In this document: positions 34,247 through 36,106 of the stretch, one piece after another
How positions within the stretch are numbered: the first letter of the stretch is position 1
Layout: each line of letters starts with the position of its first letter
Assembly (NCBI GenBank): GCA_030691735.1
Contig: JAUYDS010000120.1
Span: 1-36,106 of the forward strand
Reading direction: 5' to 3'
Source of the DNA: Candidatus Aminicenantota bacterium
GTDB lineage: Bacteria > Acidobacteriota > Aminicenantia > Aminicenantales > UBA4085
Length of the DNA: 36,106 nucleotides
Program-made: the position numbers and the translations under genes
Notes under the pieces: model-generated
Seen by the model: only the letters and a program-made list of their open reading frames with translations
Told to the model about the DNA's origin: nothing
Database searches by the model: none

Positions 34247-34971
34247 GTCCTTTCGTCACGATTGATGATGTGCAGGCGATGGTCCTTCATGTCCGAGGCC
34301 TTGGCGAAAGCGCAAACCACGGCCACCCGGAAGTCGTTCCCTCCCGGCCGGGACCCGAGAGACTCGTAGACCGCCTCGGCCATGGCTTTGGCCGAGGTCT
34401 CTTGAAGGTCGAGATCGATCGGCTCGCCAAGAAATGAGGGCAGAGGGTCCTTGTTCTCGCCCCCGTAGGTCGAGATCATCTTGCCTTTTCCGGGGGTCAA
34501 GGGCAGCTCGAAAAAAGAGCGCAGCGCCTCGCCATCGGCCTCCCTCCGGATCACGCTGAGGGCCGCCCGTTTCGAGGGCAGGATGCAGCCGCTGATCCGG
34601 GGCGTGAAGATGGGCGCATCCGGTTCGTAGGTCCAGTTCTTCATGCCTGAATCTAGGATTTGGATGGGGCTTCCTTGTCCCTGCGGATCGATATCGGCCG
34701 TCTGCTTGCCGTTGCTGACGGCGATCCCGGCTCCGAAGATGAGCGCGGGATAGACGAGCAGGTCGGGATTTCCCTTTTTCAGGACCTCAGGATCGGTCGG
34801 CTTCGTCCAGACGGCATTCCCCTCGGCGACGAGCTTTCGCGCCTGGCTCGAAGGCGAGCGGCCGGTGATGGCATAGATCACGATATTGAACGCTCCGGAC
34901 ACGTCCCGGCCGACGGCGATCAGCCGTCCCGGATAGGTCATTCGCTTCAGGCAGGCCAGCGGCTGTCTCAT
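34237..34971 (-). CDS. purO: PurO-type IMP cyclohydrolase
   Basis: This is the archaeal-style enzyme that closes FAICAR to IMP, the last step of purine synthesis. I chose ATG 34971 (244 residues) because AAGGAG is five bases upstream and the tracked ATG 35010 lies upstream of the predicted -10. Family-like features are the start YPGRLIAVGRDVSGAFNIVIYAITGRSPSSQAR and the middle VYPALIFGAGIAVSNGKQTADI. TPRISGCILPSKRAALSVIRRE follows. It overlaps the AICAR formyltransferase start by 10 bases and is the first gene of the long minus-strand run. Finding PurO in a bacterium is unusual but not unknown. Confidence 0.85.
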   Translation of the reverse strand: MRQPLACLKRMTYPGRLIAVGRDVSGAFNIVIYAITGRSPSSQARKLVAEGNAVWTKPTDPEVLKKGNPDLLVYPALIFGAGIAVSNGKQTADIDPQGQGSPIQILDSGMKNWTYEPDAPIFTPRISGCILPSKRAALSVIRREADGEALRSFFELPLTPGKGKMISTYGGENKDPLPSFLGEPIDLDLQETSAKAMAEAVYESLGSRPGGNDFRVAVVCAFAKASDMKDHRLHIINRDERTWR

Positions 34972-35000
34972 CCCGTCTCCTTCCTTATCGATAGCCCCTA

Positions 35001-35049
35001 TAGATACCATAGCGGATTCATTGAAGTCAAAACGCCTTTGGGCTAGAAT
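35001..35049. promoter_or_regulatory. Divergent promoters for purO run and LOG-family gene
   Basis: Plus strand: TTGAAG (35021-35026), 17 bases, TAGAAT (35044-35049). Minus strand: TTGACT (35030-35025), 18 bases, TATCTA (35006-35001). The -35 boxes overlap within TTGAAGTCAA. The short leaders still contain ribosome sites (GAGGA and AAGGAG). Confidence 0.6.
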
Positions 35050-35073
35050 GGGCTATCCAGGAACGAGGACGAC

Positions 35074-35826
35074 ATGGACGACATCACCATTCCCCCGAAG
35101 GCGTATGAAAACCCCGAATTTTTGGCCTCTCCCGAAGCTCGGACGGTCCGGATCCTCAGCGAATACTTGGAGCCTCTGTCGCGATTCAAAAGGCTGAAGG
35201 TCAATTCGACGGTCCTTTTTCTCGGATCGTCCCTGGCCGGCGGCCGCGATAAGAACTCCCTCCTGAACAAATATTATTGGGAAGCGGAGGAATTGGCCTA
35301 TCGGATCACCCGGTGGGCCATTCCTTTGAAGCCCAAGGGCAAGAACTTCGTCGTCTGCACGGGCGCCGGCCCCGGGATGATGGAGGCCGCCAACCGCGGC
35401 GCGGCCAGGGCGGGCGGCAAGACGATCGGGATGAACATCGCCCTTCCTCGGGAACAGCGGCCGAACGCCTACATCTCGCCCGAACTGGCTTTCGTTTTCC
35501 ATTACTTTTTCATGCGCAAGTTCTGGCTGATCTCCCGGGCCAAGGCGGTGATTGCGTTTCCCGGCGGTTATGGAACGCTCGACGAACTCTTCGAGATGCT
35601 GACCCTCGTCCAGACGGGAAAGATCGACCGCGAGGATGTCTTCATCATTCTCTACGGCGAGGCGTATTGGAGGAAGGTCCTGAATTTCGAGGCACTGATC
35701 AAGGCCGGGACGATCACGCCGGATGACGCGGGCTTGTTCACGTTCTTTTCCGATCCCAGCAAGGCTTTTGCCTTTCTCAAGAAAAAATTGATGAAGTTCT
35801 GCCGGATCCTCGGTCCTACGATCTGA
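35074..35826 (+). CDS. LOG-family (TIGR00730-like) nucleotide phosphoribohydrolase
   Basis: The 250-residue Rossmann-fold protein is of the family often mislabelled lysine decarboxylase. Characterised members cleave ribose-5-phosphate from nucleoside monophosphates, including cytokinin-type ones. The diagnostic PGGYGTLDE motif is at residues 163-171 and the phosphate-binding GAGPGMMEAANRGA at 97-110. A longer N-terminal region (about 45 residues) precedes the core. GAGGA lies upstream of ATG 35074. It is divergent from purO, with overlapping promoters, which would fit purine or nucleotide salvage, but the true substrate is unknown. Confidence 0.88.
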   Translation: MDDITIPPKAYENPEFLASPEARTVRILSEYLEPLSRFKRLKVNSTVLFLGSSLAGGRDKNSLLNKYYWEAEELAYRITRWAIPLKPKGKNFVVCTGAGPGMMEAANRGAARAGGKTIGMNIALPREQRPNAYISPELAFVFHYFFMRKFWLISRAKAVIAFPGGYGTLDELFEMLTLVQTGKIDREDVFIILYGEAYWRKVLNFEALIKAGTITPDDAGLFTFFSDPSKAFAFLKKKLMKFCRILGPTI

Positions 35827-35965
35827 CGATCACCCAAAGCTCCTCCCGCGGCTTGACCGATTCGTTCCCGGAATGTCGGAAAAATCCCCACGCAGACGCG
35901 GCCACGGCGATAAGCAGTCGCAGATCAAGGATCCCGGGGGATAGACTTTTTGTCGTCCCGTCGAT
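35816..35965 (-). pseudogene. Possible C-terminal fragment of a membrane protein
   Basis: On the minus strand a frame of 49 codons ends at TAG (35818-35816). It reads a hydrophobic stretch (ILDLRLLIAVAASAWGFF) followed by RHSGNESVKPREELWVIVRS. The composition looks coding, but there is no start codon with a ribosome site, and upstream the frame runs into the 142-bp repeat. It overlaps the LOG gene's end by 11 bases. It could be a gene broken by the repeat, a gene starting within the repeat, or chance. Confidence 0.3.
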
Positions 35966-36106
35966 CCACGGCGGCCGGGGTGGCGGCAGGGGCCCCAGGC
36001 TTTGTCTGGGGATCCGTTTCCGCCGTACTCAGCCGCGTATTTACATCGCGGGTGAGTGCCCCGGGCTTTGCCCGGGGGTCCACTTCCGCCGCGAAGGCTC
36101 GTCCCT
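35965..36106. repeat. 142-bp dispersed twin-hairpin repeat, copy 2 (may continue past window)
   Basis: This matches 9116-9257 base for base except for four substitutions, in the same orientation. The stem-loops are at 35993-36011 and 36059-36077. The window ends inside or at the end of the copy, so its right boundary is unknown. The flanks of the two copies share nothing recognisable, which makes TCCACGGCGGCCGGGG the likely left boundary. Confidence 0.85.

Noticed and set aside
9116-36106. CRISPR array
   Set aside because: The long repeats occur only twice, nearly 27 kb apart, and no short regularly spaced repeats or cas genes were seen.

Overview
The window is about 36 kb of GC-rich (roughly 60% GC) bacterial chromosome with tightly packed genes. 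Two secreted beta-barrel-like proteins with signal peptides point to a diderm cell. The corrinoid methyltransferase operon and its Fe-S reactivase point to an anaerobic or microaerobic life style. The archaeal-type PurO next to a stand-alone AICAR transformylase, and the GH57-based glucan metabolism, would fit an uncultured lineage such as Candidatus Aminicenantes or a related Acidobacteriota-like group. That placement is inference from gene style only; no 16S or other phylogenetic marker was tested.

Layout. (1) 1-9071, plus strand: the end of a secreted protease-like/TPR protein, tRNA-Leu(UAG), then tig-clpP-clpX-lon-rho, a conserved proteostasis block. (2) 9072-11992: an AT-richer insert-like stretch. 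It holds a 142-bp twin-hairpin repeat, a short orphan coding tail, a ParA/ParB pair on the minus strand, a 16-bp perfect palindrome upstream of parA, and a pair of hairpins resembling an IS200/IS605-type end with no transposase. (3) 11900-18007, plus strand: a strong promoter followed by an APC permease, a RACo-like corrinoid reactivase, a corrinoid protein, a non-pyrrolysine MttB-family methyltransferase and a stand-alone MetH-activation-domain-like protein. Together these look like uptake and demethylation of an unidentified methylated compound. (4) 18120-18493: a small DUF6788-like gene under its own promoter with a palindromic operator candidate. (5) 18548-22014, minus strand: a beta-CASP RNase-like protein, a membrane protein, an RlmI-like rRNA methyltransferase and a Nudix hydrolase, divergent from glgA. 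(6) 22083-23564: glgA on the plus strand, meeting an 11-gene minus-strand run tail to tail. (7) 34971 down to 23542, minus strand: PurO, AICAR transformylase, a LigD-type 3'-phosphoesterase, two GH57 enzymes, GlgC, a soluble histidine kinase, a receiver-only regulator, a GalT-like nucleotidyltransferase and two beta-barrel-like proteins. (8) 35074-35826: a LOG-family protein, divergent from purO. The window ends inside a second copy of the 142-bp repeat.

How the parts fit. GlgC and GlgA make ADP-glucose and alpha-glucan. The GH57 enzymes remodel or degrade the glucan, and the GalT-like protein may exchange sugar-1-phosphates and nucleotide sugars. A two-component pair is threaded between GlgC and GalT with 4-base overlaps at every junction, which suggests that glucan metabolism and this signalling pair are co-produced. 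PurO plus the isolated transformylase would together replace the usual bifunctional PurH for the last two steps to IMP. Two intergenic regions carry back-to-back promoters whose -35 boxes overlap, and one of these pairs predicts nearly leaderless transcripts in both directions.

Most attention-worthy items: the repeat with compensatory stem changes, the parAB island with its parS-length palindrome and solo IS605-like end, the substrate-orphan demethylation operon, the split PurH replacement, and the signalling pair embedded in the glucan operon. I saw no CRISPR array, rRNA or recognisable riboswitch.
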